This document shows positions 5,929-14,436 of a stretch of DNA of 14,626 nucleotides, piece by piece. The notes beneath the pieces are model-generated. The model had not been told where the DNA came from. It worked only from the letters and a program-made list of their open reading frames with translations, and made no database searches. The translations under genes were made by a program, and so were the position numbers. This DNA is from Ruminococcus sp. UBA7013. GTDB taxonomy: Bacteria > Bacillota > Clostridia > Oscillospirales > Ruminococcaceae. Each line of letters opens with the position of its first letter. Within the stretch, counting starts at the first letter, position 1. Location of the stretch: NCBI GenBank assembly GCA_002449585.1, contig DJXD01000087.1, positions 1-14,626 of the forward strand, written 5' to 3'.

Positions 5929-6912
5929 TCAGGAAATCACTTTGCCTTTTTTCTTAGGTCTGGAAGAATTTGATCCTGTTTCTTTTTTAGCAGGAAGCTC
6001 TGTCGGCGTTTCTTTTCCGCCCATATCTTCAAATACATTTTCTCCTCCTGTTTCAGAAAATGCCATTTCTGGATTGATTTCTCCACGCTGTGCATAATAT
6101 GGATTAATCACATAAGTTTGAATGACAGGATAGCAATTAAATACAATCATAAATGCTACAAATCCTGTAGGAATGAAAATCCATAATAATATCATAAAAT
6201 AAGGATATGCATAAGTCAGAAGGGCAAACCCACCCATAATGATCAGCGTCAGAAACAAAGTCAGCAGATTTTTTTTCAAGGCCACAATGCTCAAAGCAAG
6301 CGAATTTTTTAAAATATTCTTCATACTCAATTCTGTGGAAACAATCATGAGATAAGCATAAAAACTCATGATCATAACAGAAACTGCAATGCTGAGTGTC
6401 AGAATAAACAGGATATAATATAGCAGATAACCATCACTGCCATCTGTCTGAATCTGTTGAATGATTTTCGGGTACACATAAAAACTGCTTGCAACAGAAG
6501 CCGCCGCAATAAGATCTATCACGCCCATGATGCTGGCCTGCTTGAAACAGCTTCGAAAACTTTTCCAGAAAGTACTCATCAGAAAAACAGGTTCTTCCAA
6601 TGTAAAGCATTTCAATACTTTGGTACATCCGGCAATCACAGGCCCTAGGCATACGGCAAACAGAATAAGCAATCCTCCAGCTAATAGCATCGCTGTATTT
6701 GTATAATCTTCAATAAAATTAAATATCACCAAAATTGCGGCAATCAATGGCAAAAAGGCCGCCGCCAGAAGCATATTAATATCAATAATTTTCCAGAATT
6801 TCCGGAATGCCAATTCCCAATAACGAAAAAATGGCTTTTTCTCTGGTGCATCTTTGGCAATACCTGCACCCGCTTTTTCATAACCTCCGAATAAACTCAT
6901 ATTTTTTGACAT
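5929..6912 (-). CDS. YesL/DUF624-like integral membrane protein
   Basis: A 327-residue protein with about six predicted membrane segments (roughly 47-66, 75-96, 126-147, 163-190, 215-236 and 239-260) and a Lys-rich, presumably cytosolic tail of about 60 residues. The N-terminus, with SLFGGYEKAGAGIAKDAP (6-23) followed by an aromatic and basic FFRYWELAFRKFWK stretch, resembles clostridial DUF624 (YesL-like) proteins, whose biochemical role is unknown. The GAAAGG site and the position just after the stop of the preceding gene favour a start at 6915 or 6912; a start at 6900 is also possible. It is the last gene of the proC group and runs into the shared terminator. Confidence 0.75.
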   Translation of the reverse strand: MSKNMSLFGGYEKAGAGIAKDAPEKKPFFRYWELAFRKFWKIIDINMLLAAAFLPLIAAILVIFNFIEDYTNTAMLLAGGLLILFAVCLGPVIAGCTKVLKCFTLEEPVFLMSTFWKSFRSCFKQASIMGVIDLIAAASVASSFYVYPKIIQQIQTDGSDGYLLYYILFILTLSIAVSVMIMSFYAYLMIVSTELSMKNILKNSLALSIVALKKNLLTLFLTLIIMGGFALLTYAYPYFMILLWIFIPTGFVAFMIVFNCYPVIQTYVINPYYAQRGEINPEMAFSETGGENVFEDMGGKETPTELPAKKETGSNSSRPKKKGKVIS

Positions 6913-6919
6913 CATCCTT

Positions 6920-7480
6920 TCAGAAGAAATTGCCATATCTCAAAAGCATACTTTGCATCAGCCCCAGTATCAGCAGAAAACCCAACAGCACCAGAAAACG
7001 GATGATATATAATTTTATAGAAAAGGCATGTTCCGCTGTTTTTTCGCAGAGCAGACCTGCGATCTGCATAGAAAAGCGCATAGCTTCCCTTGCACCAAAT
7101 AACATGATAAATGTTGAAATGCAGGCGTACGGCATCACAAGAATCAAAATCTTTCCAAGAGCATATAATCCCTCTGTGGCATACAGCTGTTCCAGCACCA
7201 TGCCAAGAGCTGCCCCTCTCATGAGCAGTACAAGAGGGGAGATCACAATTCCTGTCACTGACAAGCCAAGAACGGCTATCACCGCAAGCCAGAACACAGA
7301 TGTGAAAATGCAATTCAATCCGGGATTTTCCATCAGCCCCATTCCCTGCCGGAATGTGGGACTTTTCCAGATGCTCCATTCTGGATATAATGCACAGATG
7401 ATGCTTCCTAATATTATCCCTGCTATTATCATCAGGAATAATAAAAAAATCTGACTTGTCCTTTTTCTGTTCAAGTCCAT
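6920..7480 (-). CDS. SpoIIM-like integral membrane protein
   Basis: A 186-residue hydrophobic protein with about five predicted membrane segments (near 12-31, 59-86, 107-128, 134-146 and 157-180). Its spacing, the MRGAALGMVLEQL segment (87-99) and the following GKILILVMP stretch resemble stage II sporulation protein M. In Bacillus, SpoIIM acts with SpoIID and SpoIIP in peptidoglycan degradation during engulfment. The start at 7480 is chosen over an upstream TTG because TGGAG lies 8 bases before it. The stop is a few bases from the start of the next gene, so the two are probably coupled. spoIID and spoIIP are not nearby and similarity is by pattern only, so the name is tentative. Confidence 0.62.
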   Translation of the reverse strand: MDLNRKRTSQIFLLFLMIIAGIILGSIICALYPEWSIWKSPTFRQGMGLMENPGLNCIFTSVFWLAVIAVLGLSVTGIVISPLVLLMRGAALGMVLEQLYATEGLYALGKILILVMPYACISTFIMLFGAREAMRFSMQIAGLLCEKTAEHAFSIKLYIIRFLVLLGFLLILGLMQSMLLRYGNFF

Positions 7481-7541
7481 AAGACACACTCCAGTCAATA
7501 TTATTTACTGGAATATATGTACTTGTCCGGAATTTTATGTC

Positions 7542-8351
7542 TTATTTAGAAAGCTCATATGCTCTTTTCGTACAGGCTTCACATGCCTGATCTACGGTTT
7601 TTTCTAATCCGCCTTTATATAATTCATCCAGTCCGGCAAGTGTTGTTCCTCCCGGAGAAGATACCATTTTAATTAATTCTTCGATCGAATAGCCGGAATC
7701 TGTCAGCATTTTTGCAGATCCGATCAAACTCTGTGCGAACAGAGACAAAGCTGTTTCCTGCGCAATGCCTTCTTTCACAGCATAATCTACAAATGCTTTT
7801 GCGAATAAATAAATAAAAGCCGGACTGCTTCCATTAATCGCAATGATTTCTTTCATTTTATTTTCCGGGAGCTGTGCAGAAATGCCACATGCATTAAAAA
7901 TGCTGCATACGGTTTGAAATTCTTCCTCTGTTGTAGGTTCTGCCTTTGCTAATGCAGATGCGCCTGCACCTAATAATAATGGCGTATTCGGCATAACAAG
8001 AATCACTTTGGCATCAGGAATGGTTTTGCTTTTGATATAATCCGCTGTAATGCCTGCGGCAATCGAAACAAGAATGGTCTTTTCTGTAACGCCATCTTTG
8101 ATTTGCATGAGAACATCTTCAAACATCTGCGGCTTAATCGCTAAAAATACATACTGACAGTTCTGCAATACTTCCAGCCCGGAAGCACATGCATGAACGC
8201 CGAATTCTGCCAATCTTTCAAGCTTTGGCTGATCCGGATCAAATGCGGAAACTGTCATATGCTCTGAAAGCTCACATCCGGCGATTCCCTTCATAATGGC
8301 AAAACCCATATTTCCAGCACCAATAAATCCAACACTCATTTTTTCCTTCAT
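7542..8351 (-). CDS. proC: pyrroline-5-carboxylate reductase
   Basis: This 269-residue cytosolic enzyme performs the last step of proline synthesis, NAD(P)H-dependent reduction of 1-pyrroline-5-carboxylate. The Rossmann motif GAGNMG is at 11-16, KPQ at 73-75, PNTP at 121-124, the NGSSPAFI segment at 173-180 and the P5CR signature SPGGTTLAGL at 232-241. Length is typical. GAAAGGA precedes the ATG at 8351 by 10 bases. An alternative start four codons later (8339), just before the SVGFIGAGNMG segment, has its own GAAGGA and cannot be excluded. It leads a probable operon with the spoIIM-like and yesL-like genes, from a clear promoter at 8393-8421. proA and proB are absent from the window. Confidence 0.95.
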   Translation of the reverse strand: MKEKMSVGFIGAGNMGFAIMKGIAGCELSEHMTVSAFDPDQPKLERLAEFGVHACASGLEVLQNCQYVFLAIKPQMFEDVLMQIKDGVTEKTILVSIAAGITADYIKSKTIPDAKVILVMPNTPLLLGAGASALAKAEPTTEEEFQTVCSIFNACGISAQLPENKMKEIIAINGSSPAFIYLFAKAFVDYAVKEGIAQETALSLFAQSLIGSAKMLTDSGYSIEELIKMVSSPGGTTLAGLDELYKGGLEKTVDQACEACTKRAYELSK

Positions 8352-8392
8352 GATTCATCAATCCTTTCTGACAAAAAAAACTTCCTGCTTTT

Positions 8393-8421
8393 ATTATACA
8401 ACAAACTGCACAAAAAAGCAA
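8393..8421 (-). promoter_or_regulatory. proC operon promoter
   Basis: Minus-strand TTGCTT (8421-8416), a 17-base spacer and a perfect TATAAT (8398-8393). The predicted leader is about 40 bases. It lies just after the folT stop, and no terminator is evident between folT and this promoter. Confidence 0.72.
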
Positions 8422-8453
8422 GAGGTTTTTTAGATATTTTTCCGGGAAATTTT

Positions 8454-9035
8454 TCAGGCTGGATGATTCTGGAAGGCTCTCCGATATGCCAGTAATGCCG
8501 CCGGAAGCAGGATGAACAAAAGAGGAATATCCGCTACTAATTCTAAAACATTTTTCAGCAGTCGGGTCGAAATTGCCGCACTGAATGCCTGTTTCGGAAT
8601 AAATCCATAATGCATATTCAGCAGCGTATTCACACATAAATTAATCACTGTCACATCAATCAGCCTTGCAATTACTGCCCGTACCAGCAAAGAGCCTTTT
8701 TCATCCAGGCCAAATATTTCAAAATGCTCCTGTTTTCGATATAAGCAAATGCCATAGATTAGCCCCTGAACACCAGCCACTAGAGTATATATCGGCAGAA
8801 ATGCGCCATCAGGATTGGCCAGATAACCAACAATATCACAGATCAGTCCGGCAGCGAATCCCATCACAGGGCCTGTCAGCATGCCAATCACCGCAATGGC
8901 CAGAAATGCAAAGTTGATTTTTGTCACTTGCAAATTAATCGTAAACTTTTCAATCATCATTGAAACAGCAATAAACATTCCTGTTACTGTCAATGCCCGG
9001 ATGTTCCGGAATTCCTGAAAAGATTTTTCAAACAT
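8454..9035 (-). CDS. folT: folate ECF transporter S component
   Basis: A 193-residue membrane protein, the substrate-binding S subunit of an energy-coupling-factor transporter for folate. The shared EcfA/EcfA'/EcfT module must be encoded elsewhere. About six membrane segments are predicted. Features of the FolT family are the RNIRALTVTGMFIAVSMMIE start, the membrane-embedded GPVMGFAAGLICDIVGY segment (55-71), an ARLIDVTVINLCVNTL segment near 123-138, and the RLLKN motif with R158 and K161, positions tied to folate binding in this family. The start at 9035 is fixed by AAGGAGG (9043-9049) 7 bases upstream; the longer frame would read into the riboswitch platform. The tetrahydrofolate riboswitch upstream independently supports folate uptake. 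Confidence 0.93.
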   Translation of the reverse strand: MFEKSFQEFRNIRALTVTGMFIAVSMMIEKFTINLQVTKINFAFLAIAVIGMLTGPVMGFAAGLICDIVGYLANPDGAFLPIYTLVAGVQGLIYGICLYRKQEHFEIFGLDEKGSLLVRAVIARLIDVTVINLCVNTLLNMHYGFIPKQAFSAAISTRLLKNVLELVADIPLLFILLPAALLAYRRAFQNHPA

Positions 9036-9069
9036 AAAAATACCTCCTTTTCCGCAGTGATGACAACAG

Positions 9070-9106
9070 AAAAAGAGGCAATATGATCCAATTTTCATGT
9101 AATGCC
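9070..9106 (-). terminator. regulatory terminator of the folT riboswitch
   Basis: Downstream of the aptamer an imperfect hairpin (9077-9106, GGCA/TGCC base, small bulges, 8-base loop) is followed by CTCTTTTTC on the minus strand. It begins where the aptamer's P1 stem ends, sharing base 9106, as expected for a ligand-controlled transcription switch. The stem is not strong, so control at initiation of translation remains possible. Confidence 0.55.
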
Positions 9107-9213
9107 ATACGAAGCGGGATGCGGAGACCGTACCGCAAGAGCAAGCCTTTTCGTCCGGCTGACAACTCCCCGTTCATCCGGCACTTGACGCACGATCTCC
9201 TACTCTGTGTATG
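9106..9213 (-). promoter_or_regulatory. tetrahydrofolate (THF) riboswitch
   Basis: Read on the minus strand, the segment follows the folT-type THF aptamer in order: GAGTAG, then GCGTCAAGTG, GAACGGGGAG and GTC, ACGAA, GCGGT, and finally CGCATCCCGC. This matches, block by block, my recollection of the Eubacterium siraeum folT aptamer. The P1 ends pair exactly (CATAC at 9213-9209 with GTATG at 9110-9106). It lies directly upstream of the folate transporter gene. THF binding is expected to reduce folT expression. Confidence 0.9.
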
Positions 9214-9224
9214 TAAATTTCTGA

Positions 9225-10190
9225 TTAATATGCAGTTGCACTCAGAATATCATATCTATGATCAATAAAATCTTTCTTCATGGCAAGGCCTTCCTGCAAA
9301 TCAATATCATAGATTTTACCATTTTTCAATCCAACAATTCTGTTTCCGATGCCCTGTTCCAGAAGCTCAACAGCGTGATAGCCCATTTCTGTAGCAACAA
9401 CACGGTCACGCAGAGTGGGAGAACCGCCACGCTGTACATGACCAAGAACCGTGGCTCTTGCTTCTACGCCAGTCATTTCCTGAATTTCTCTTGCAATATT
9501 CTCTGTCTTGCCCACACCTTCGGAAACAACAAGAATAAAATGATGTTTGCCATTCTTTTCGCTCATCACTTTGATCATTCTGTTAGCGATTTCATTCAGA
9601 TCATAAGGCCGTTCCAATATAAGTGCAGCTTCTGCACCAACTGCCAGAGCAACATTTACTGCAATATATCCGGCACGTCTGCCCATGACTTCAACGACAG
9701 AGCATCTGTCATGCGACTGCGTTGTATCACGCAGCTTGTCAATCATTTCCATAGCTGTGTTCATCGCTGTATCATAACCAATTGTATATTCTGTACACTG
9801 AATATCATTATCAATTGTGCCAGGGATACCAATACACGGGATACCGATCCTTGAAAGATCGCCTGCACCTCTGAAAGAACCATCTCCGCCGATGACTACC
9901 AGACCTTCCAAGCCGATTTCTTCACAGACTTTTTTCCCTTTTTCTACGCCTTCCATGTCACGGAATTCCGGGCAGCGAGCTGTATACAGGAAAGTGCCGC
10001 CCCTCTGAATAATATCCGAAACAGTTCTTGCATCCAGATTTACAAATTCACGATTCAGCAGGCCAACATAACCACGCTGAATGCCGATGACTTCCATTCC
10101 CTTGCTGAGTGCAGTACGAGCCACTGCTCTGACAGCCGCATTCATGCCAGGTGCGTCACCGCCGCTTGTCAAAACGCCGATTTTTTTCAT
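9225..10190 (-). CDS. pfkA: ATP-dependent 6-phosphofructokinase
   Basis: This 321-residue cytosolic enzyme phosphorylates fructose 6-phosphate to fructose 1,6-bisphosphate, the committed step of glycolysis. ATP-site motifs are SGGDAPGMNA (9-18) and GGDGS (101-105). The catalytic PGTIDND segment (123-129) contains D127. G104 and G124 are the residues of ATP-using enzymes; pyrophosphate-dependent ones usually carry Asp and Lys there. R21, R25 and R154 match effector-site arginines of the bacterial allosteric enzyme, and MGRR (169-172) contacts substrate. Length is typical. It has its own consensus-like promoter and follows dnaE, an order common in Clostridia. Its stop lies 11 bases before the folT riboswitch with no evident promoter between, so pfkA transcripts probably feed the switch. 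Confidence 0.97.
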   Translation of the reverse strand: MKKIGVLTSGGDAPGMNAAVRAVARTALSKGMEVIGIQRGYVGLLNREFVNLDARTVSDIIQRGGTFLYTARCPEFRDMEGVEKGKKVCEEIGLEGLVVIGGDGSFRGAGDLSRIGIPCIGIPGTIDNDIQCTEYTIGYDTAMNTAMEMIDKLRDTTQSHDRCSVVEVMGRRAGYIAVNVALAVGAEAALILERPYDLNEIANRMIKVMSEKNGKHHFILVVSEGVGKTENIAREIQEMTGVEARATVLGHVQRGGSPTLRDRVVATEMGYHAVELLEQGIGNRIVGLKNGKIYDIDLQEGLAMKKDFIDHRYDILSATAY

Positions 10191-10245
10191 AAAATTTCTT
10201 CTCCATTCTGCATATGCAAAAGTACTTGATTTTTTTTACATTCTT

Positions 10246-10274
10246 ATTTTACTACATTTCCGCCATTCTGTCAA
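10246..10274 (-). promoter_or_regulatory. pfkA promoter
   Basis: Minus-strand TTGACA (10274-10269), a 17-base spacer and TAAAAT (10251-10246): a perfect -35 and a one-mismatch -10. It lies in the short gap after dnaE, so pfkA can be transcribed independently of whiA-dnaE. The predicted leader is about 50 bases, with GGAG about 10 bases before the ATG. Confidence 0.75.
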
Positions 10275-10306
10275 GCCCTTTTTTCTGATTCTTTGACAAA
10301 AAAATA

Positions 10307-13300
10307 TCAAGTTCCTGAAATACGGGGAATACAGCCGATTTGTTCGGCTGGAATAAAATTGCATAGTGCCTGATAACTTTCTTCTGAAATGGCAAGATAT
10401 AGCTTTTCTTTTGGAAGAATATATTTTTTCTGTTCTGTCTGATAGAAAATCAATTCTGTTTCCCCCGGAAACTTCTGACAGAGTATTTTTAATTGAGATA
10501 AATCCGGAAGCTGATCTATTTTGATACATAACTGCATTTTTTTCAGTATGGCAGGGAATTCCTGTTTCTGCCGGATCGCTTCACAAATCAAAGATAATTT
10601 CTGATTTTTACGGGAAATATTTCCTATCAGATAAATCATCTGATTTTTGATCAGTCTTTTTTCAGATTTTCTATAACATTCCGGGAACATAACGCCGTCT
10701 AATTTGCCGGAAGCATCCTCCAAAGTCAGAAAAGCCATATTTTCATTATTTTTAGTCTGATATTTCCGGATATTCTGTAAAACACAGATCATCCGAACAT
10801 GCGCATGATCCGGCATTGTTTCTAATTCTGCAATCTCATGACAATGAAGCAGTTTTTTCAGATAATCATGATCCGCTGGACGAAGAAAAAGCCCTAATGC
10901 TTCTTTTTCAAGATCTGTTTTTTCAGATTCTGAAAAATCGGGCAGATCCGGAATCTGAATTCCATTTCCAGATGGGATTTCACCAAATAAACTCATCTGG
11001 CCATCTGTTACGCCATATTCTGTATTTTCATTCAGAATAACATCAGCATATGTCAGCATTTGCCTGCGATTATAATCCAGATGATCCAGCGCACCTGATT
11101 TTATCATCATTTCCAGCAATTTCTGATTTCTTGCCATCCCCAGCGAAGAAGCCCGGCGGCAAAAATCTGCAAATCCTGTAAACAACTGCTTTTTGCGTTC
11201 TGCAATGATTTTATCTATCAATCCCCGGCCAAGTCCCCGGATCATCAGCAGACCACATAATATTTTTCCCTCCTGAAATTTAAATTTCCAATCGCTGTAA
11301 TTAATATCCGGCGGAATAATAAATAAACCTGCTTTCCGGCATTCATCCAGACAGGAAGCCAGCTTTTCAGCATCAGATATAAGGCTTGTCATGAGTGCGG
11401 CCATATATTCGCCAAAATAATGATATTTCAAATAAGCTGTCTGATAGGCAATTCTCGCATATGCCGCTGCATGTGACTGATTAAAAGCATATCCGGCAAA
11501 CTGTTCCATCTGATCAAAAATCTGATCTGCGATTTTTCCGGGAATGCCTTTTTCGATCGCATGGGAGAAAAAATGCTGTCGTTCCTGTTTCATGATTTCA
11601 GGCTTTTTTTTCGCCATGGCTCGGCGGATCAGATCGGCTTGACTATAAGAATAGCCGGCTAGTTTTCGGCAGATTTCCATTACCTGCTCTTGATACAGCA
11701 TACAGCCATATGTTTTTTCCAAAATCGGCACAAGTTCCGGATGCAGATAAGAAATCTTTTCCGGATGCTTTCTATTTTCCAAATAAATGGGTATAGATTC
11801 CATAGGGCCTGGGCGATATAATGCCAGAGCCGCAGTAATATCGGCCATACAGGATGGATGAAGGCGCATTAAAAAATTTCTCATTCCTTCTTTTTCCAGC
11901 TGGAAAATACCAAGTGTTTTGCCTTCGGAAATCATCTGAAATACATCTTTATCATTCAGATTGATTCTTTTGAGTGAAAAATGAGCCTCTTTTTTCCTGA
12001 CAGCTTTTTCAGCTTCATGCAGAACTGTCAGATTTCTGAGACCAAGAAAATCCATTTTCAGGAGTCCCAACTCTTCCAAAGTTGTCATTGTATACTGGGT
12101 AACAAGCATAGAATCATTGCGCTGTACAGGCACATACTGCATCACAGGCTGATCTGTGATCACAATGCCAGCTGCATGAATGCTGGTATGCCGGGGCATT
12201 CCCTCTATTTGTGCGGCAGTTTCCAGGAGTATTTTTGCATCAGGGAGCTGTTCTGCTGCTTCTGTAAGGCTATATTGACCGCATAATTTTGCCGTTCTGC
12301 TGATCAGATCTGTTGGGAGATTCAGCACTCTTCCGGTATCTCTGACGGCGGCTTTTGCTTTCAGCGTATCAAATGCAATAATTTCAGCAACATGATCTTT
12401 TCCATATTTCCTTGTGACATAATCAATCACTTTTCCCCGGCCTTCTATGCAAAAATCAATATCAATATCAGGCATACTCTGCCGCCCCGGATTCAGAAAT
12501 CTTTCAAACAGCAGATTTTCCGCTATAGGATCAATTTCTGTAATATCCAAACAATAGGCGCACAGGCTTCCGGCGGCAGAACCTCGGCCGCATCCTACCG
12601 GAATATCTTGCATTTTAGCGTATCTGACAAAATCATGTACAATCAGGAAATAATCTATAAATCCCATATCAGAAATCACCTGCATTTCATAGGCAAGACG
12701 TTTCTGTATGCTATCAGCAGGATGATTTCCATATCGTTCATACATGCCATTTTGACAAAGCGTTTTGAAATAGGCCTGATGATCTGTCAGCCCTGATTTG
12801 AAAAATACAGGCAAATGTTGTTCATGAAACGGGATTTCAAGACAGCATCTGTCTGCAATTCGGCAAGTATTCTGAACAGCATCCCATGAAAACTGGGTCA
12901 AAGCATCCTGTGCGGATAAAAGCTGATAATTAGGCTGTTCAGGCAGTTCATCCAGTGTTTTCCCTGTCCGGATGCATGTTAAAACCCTTTGCATATGCAT
13001 ATCTGATTTCTGTACATACTTCACAGGATGCACGGCCACAGGTGCGATTCCCGGAAGAAAAAGACTAGCATCTGCAAACAGATTTTCTTTCTGAAATAAT
13101 ATATCATATTCCGGATGTGCTTGTGTCAGAATCAAAATTAATCCTTCATGGCAGGTTCTCAGCAGTTCCGGCGTGATCTCATGTCCCATATTTTTTTCAG
13201 ATACTAATCTGATCAAATTCTGATAGCCTGTCAGATTTTGACAAAGAAAAATGCCAATTCCCCGAAATTCACAGCCGATCAGCGGTTTGATTCCCTGCTT

Positions 13301-13489
13301 TCTGGCTTCCTGATAAAATAAAATAGCGGCATACATATTTTCAATATCTGTAACAGCTGCCGCTTTCTGCCCTAATGCTTTGACATGAGCAATCAATGCT
13401 TCGATCCGGCAAGCACCTTCCGGAAAGCTATATTCACTTTGAATGCGCAGATTGACAAAATCATCTGATCTGATTATTATCTCTTTCAT
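10307..13489 (-). CDS. dnaE: DNA polymerase III alpha subunit, DnaE type
   Basis: A 1060-residue C-family replicative polymerase. The order is an N-terminal PHP domain (about 8-75 at its start), the nucleotide-binding GCGRGSAAGS (299-308), palm aspartates in PDIDIDF (D341, D343) and LKMDFLGLR (D480), a fingers region with LYRPGPMESI and GYAFNQSHAAAYA (666-678), a beta-clamp motif QMSLF (831-835), and an OB fold about 897-970. The PHP metal site is degraded: FVNLRIQSEYS replaces the usual His-rich FVHLHVHSEYS, and the following His of the TDH motif is Ile49. It is somewhat shorter than E. coli or Bacillus DnaE. Firmicutes normally also carry PolC with proofreading, so this is probably the partner polymerase. 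The start at 13489 is chosen for AGGAG 8 bases upstream; the longer frame overlaps whiA. Confidence 0.95.
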   Translation of the reverse strand: MKEIIIRSDDFVNLRIQSEYSFPEGACRIEALIAHVKALGQKAAAVTDIENMYAAILFYQEARKQGIKPLIGCEFRGIGIFLCQNLTGYQNLIRLVSEKNMGHEITPELLRTCHEGLILILTQAHPEYDILFQKENLFADASLFLPGIAPVAVHPVKYVQKSDMHMQRVLTCIRTGKTLDELPEQPNYQLLSAQDALTQFSWDAVQNTCRIADRCCLEIPFHEQHLPVFFKSGLTDHQAYFKTLCQNGMYERYGNHPADSIQKRLAYEMQVISDMGFIDYFLIVHDFVRYAKMQDIPVGCGRGSAAGSLCAYCLDITEIDPIAENLLFERFLNPGRQSMPDIDIDFCIEGRGKVIDYVTRKYGKDHVAEIIAFDTLKAKAAVRDTGRVLNLPTDLISRTAKLCGQYSLTEAAEQLPDAKILLETAAQIEGMPRHTSIHAAGIVITDQPVMQYVPVQRNDSMLVTQYTMTTLEELGLLKMDFLGLRNLTVLHEAEKAVRKKEAHFSLKRINLNDKDVFQMISEGKTLGIFQLEKEGMRNFLMRLHPSCMADITAALALYRPGPMESIPIYLENRKHPEKISYLHPELVPILEKTYGCMLYQEQVMEICRKLAGYSYSQADLIRRAMAKKKPEIMKQERQHFFSHAIEKGIPGKIADQIFDQMEQFAGYAFNQSHAAAYARIAYQTAYLKYHYFGEYMAALMTSLISDAEKLASCLDECRKAGLFIIPPDINYSDWKFKFQEGKILCGLLMIRGLGRGLIDKIIAERKKQLFTGFADFCRRASSLGMARNQKLLEMMIKSGALDHLDYNRRQMLTYADVILNENTEYGVTDGQMSLFGEIPSGNGIQIPDLPDFSESEKTDLEKEALGLFLRPADHDYLKKLLHCHEIAELETMPDHAHVRMICVLQNIRKYQTKNNENMAFLTLEDASGKLDGVMFPECYRKSEKRLIKNQMIYLIGNISRKNQKLSLICEAIRQKQEFPAILKKMQLCIKIDQLPDLSQLKILCQKFPGETELIFYQTEQKKYILPKEKLYLAISEESYQALCNFIPAEQIGCIPRISGT

Positions 13490-13517
13490 TTTTTCATCTC
13501 CTGCTGACAGCATATTA

Positions 13518-14414
13518 TCACTCTGCTTTTTCTCTGTAATGAGCAGCAATTTCGGCCAGTCGCCGGAAACGATGATTCACACCTGAACGGCTGACAGGCT
13601 TTTCTAATAGTTCCGCTAATTCTGATAAGCTCAGATGCGGATTTTCAAGCCGCAATTCTGCCAGATTTCTCAGCTCCGGTGAAAGCCGTTTCATACCGTT
13701 ATGCTTCATAATTTCCTGAATATCCCGGCATTGCTTCTCTGAAGCAGATATTGTTTTATCAATATTAGCCATATCACAATTATTCTGTCTGATGATTTTA
13801 TTTGTCATTGCCTTGTCAATCTTGATTTCAATCAGTTCAAGTGTACATTTCTGCGCACCCATCAAAGTTAGCAGATCTTCCAGAGCCTGACTATCTTTTA
13901 AATAAACCGTCCAAGCATATCGGCGTTTTGTGATATTAGCATGAATGCCAGATTGTTCCAATAGTCTGCAAAGATCTTGACACAGCGGCTCAGTCGGGAC
14001 ATTAAATTCAAGATGATATTCTTTTTCCGGATCTGTGATACTTCCGCAAGTCAGAAACACACCACCCAGAAAAGCCCCCATATCCTGAACGCTTCGCCGA
14101 TCAATGCGCCGAGATTCATGTATATGAAAAAAATGACGGATATTTGTCACCTGTTTCTGATCTGTGATTTTGTACAGATACAGATTTCCGCCATCTTTTC
14201 GGGGATGGATTTCTGTTTCCAGAGAAGCCCGGCACACTGTTTGGAGCAAAGCCGGAAATAATGCGCTGAAAACTTCACTCCCCGATTTCAGACAGATTTC
14301 TTCCCGTGTTACTTTCTTGTTATATAATATCATGCCATACAGGCAGGAAAATCTTTTATTCCGGCTATTAATATTATCCCGGATGCATTCTTTCATCTGA
14401 TGCGAAAAAGACAT
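13518..14414 (-). CDS. whiA: DNA-binding protein WhiA
   Basis: A 298-residue WhiA/DUF199 protein, slightly short for the family. WhiA is a sporulation regulator in Streptomyces and affects division and chromosome segregation in Bacillus. The N-terminal and central regions form a degenerate homing-endonuclease fold, seen as GGVFLTCGSITDP (117-129). The conserved NKIIRQNNCDMANIDKT segment is at 205-221. A C-terminal helix-turn-helix lies around SLSELAELLEKPVSRSGVNH (262-281). AAAGGAGG (14421-14428) sits 6 bases before the ATG. dnaE follows 28 bases after the stop, so the two are probably cotranscribed. The rapZ and yvcK genes that usually precede whiA are not visible in the 190 bases upstream. 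Confidence 0.95.
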   Translation of the reverse strand: MSFSHQMKECIRDNINSRNKRFSCLYGMILYNKKVTREEICLKSGSEVFSALFPALLQTVCRASLETEIHPRKDGGNLYLYKITDQKQVTNIRHFFHIHESRRIDRRSVQDMGAFLGGVFLTCGSITDPEKEYHLEFNVPTEPLCQDLCRLLEQSGIHANITKRRYAWTVYLKDSQALEDLLTLMGAQKCTLELIEIKIDKAMTNKIIRQNNCDMANIDKTISASEKQCRDIQEIMKHNGMKRLSPELRNLAELRLENPHLSLSELAELLEKPVSRSGVNHRFRRLAEIAAHYREKAE

Positions 14415-14436
14415 ATTTTTCCTCCTTTATCAAAGA

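Noticed and set aside
7490..7512. TCCAGT/ACTGGA inverted repeat overlapping the Shine-Dalgarno of the spoIIM-like gene
   Set aside because: Only 6 bp with an 11-base loop in an AT-rich gap; it could mask the ribosome binding site, but chance is as likely.
9258..9854. 198-codon plus-strand open frame antisense to pfkA
   Set aside because: It lies wholly inside a certain pfkA coding region in the complementary frame, lacks a ribosome binding site and resembles no protein family.
10331..10349. 7-bp CAGCCGA/TCGGCTG hairpin as the dnaE terminator
   Set aside because: It lies inside the dnaE coding sequence, and the nearest T-run is about 25 bases farther on, too distant for a rho-independent terminator.
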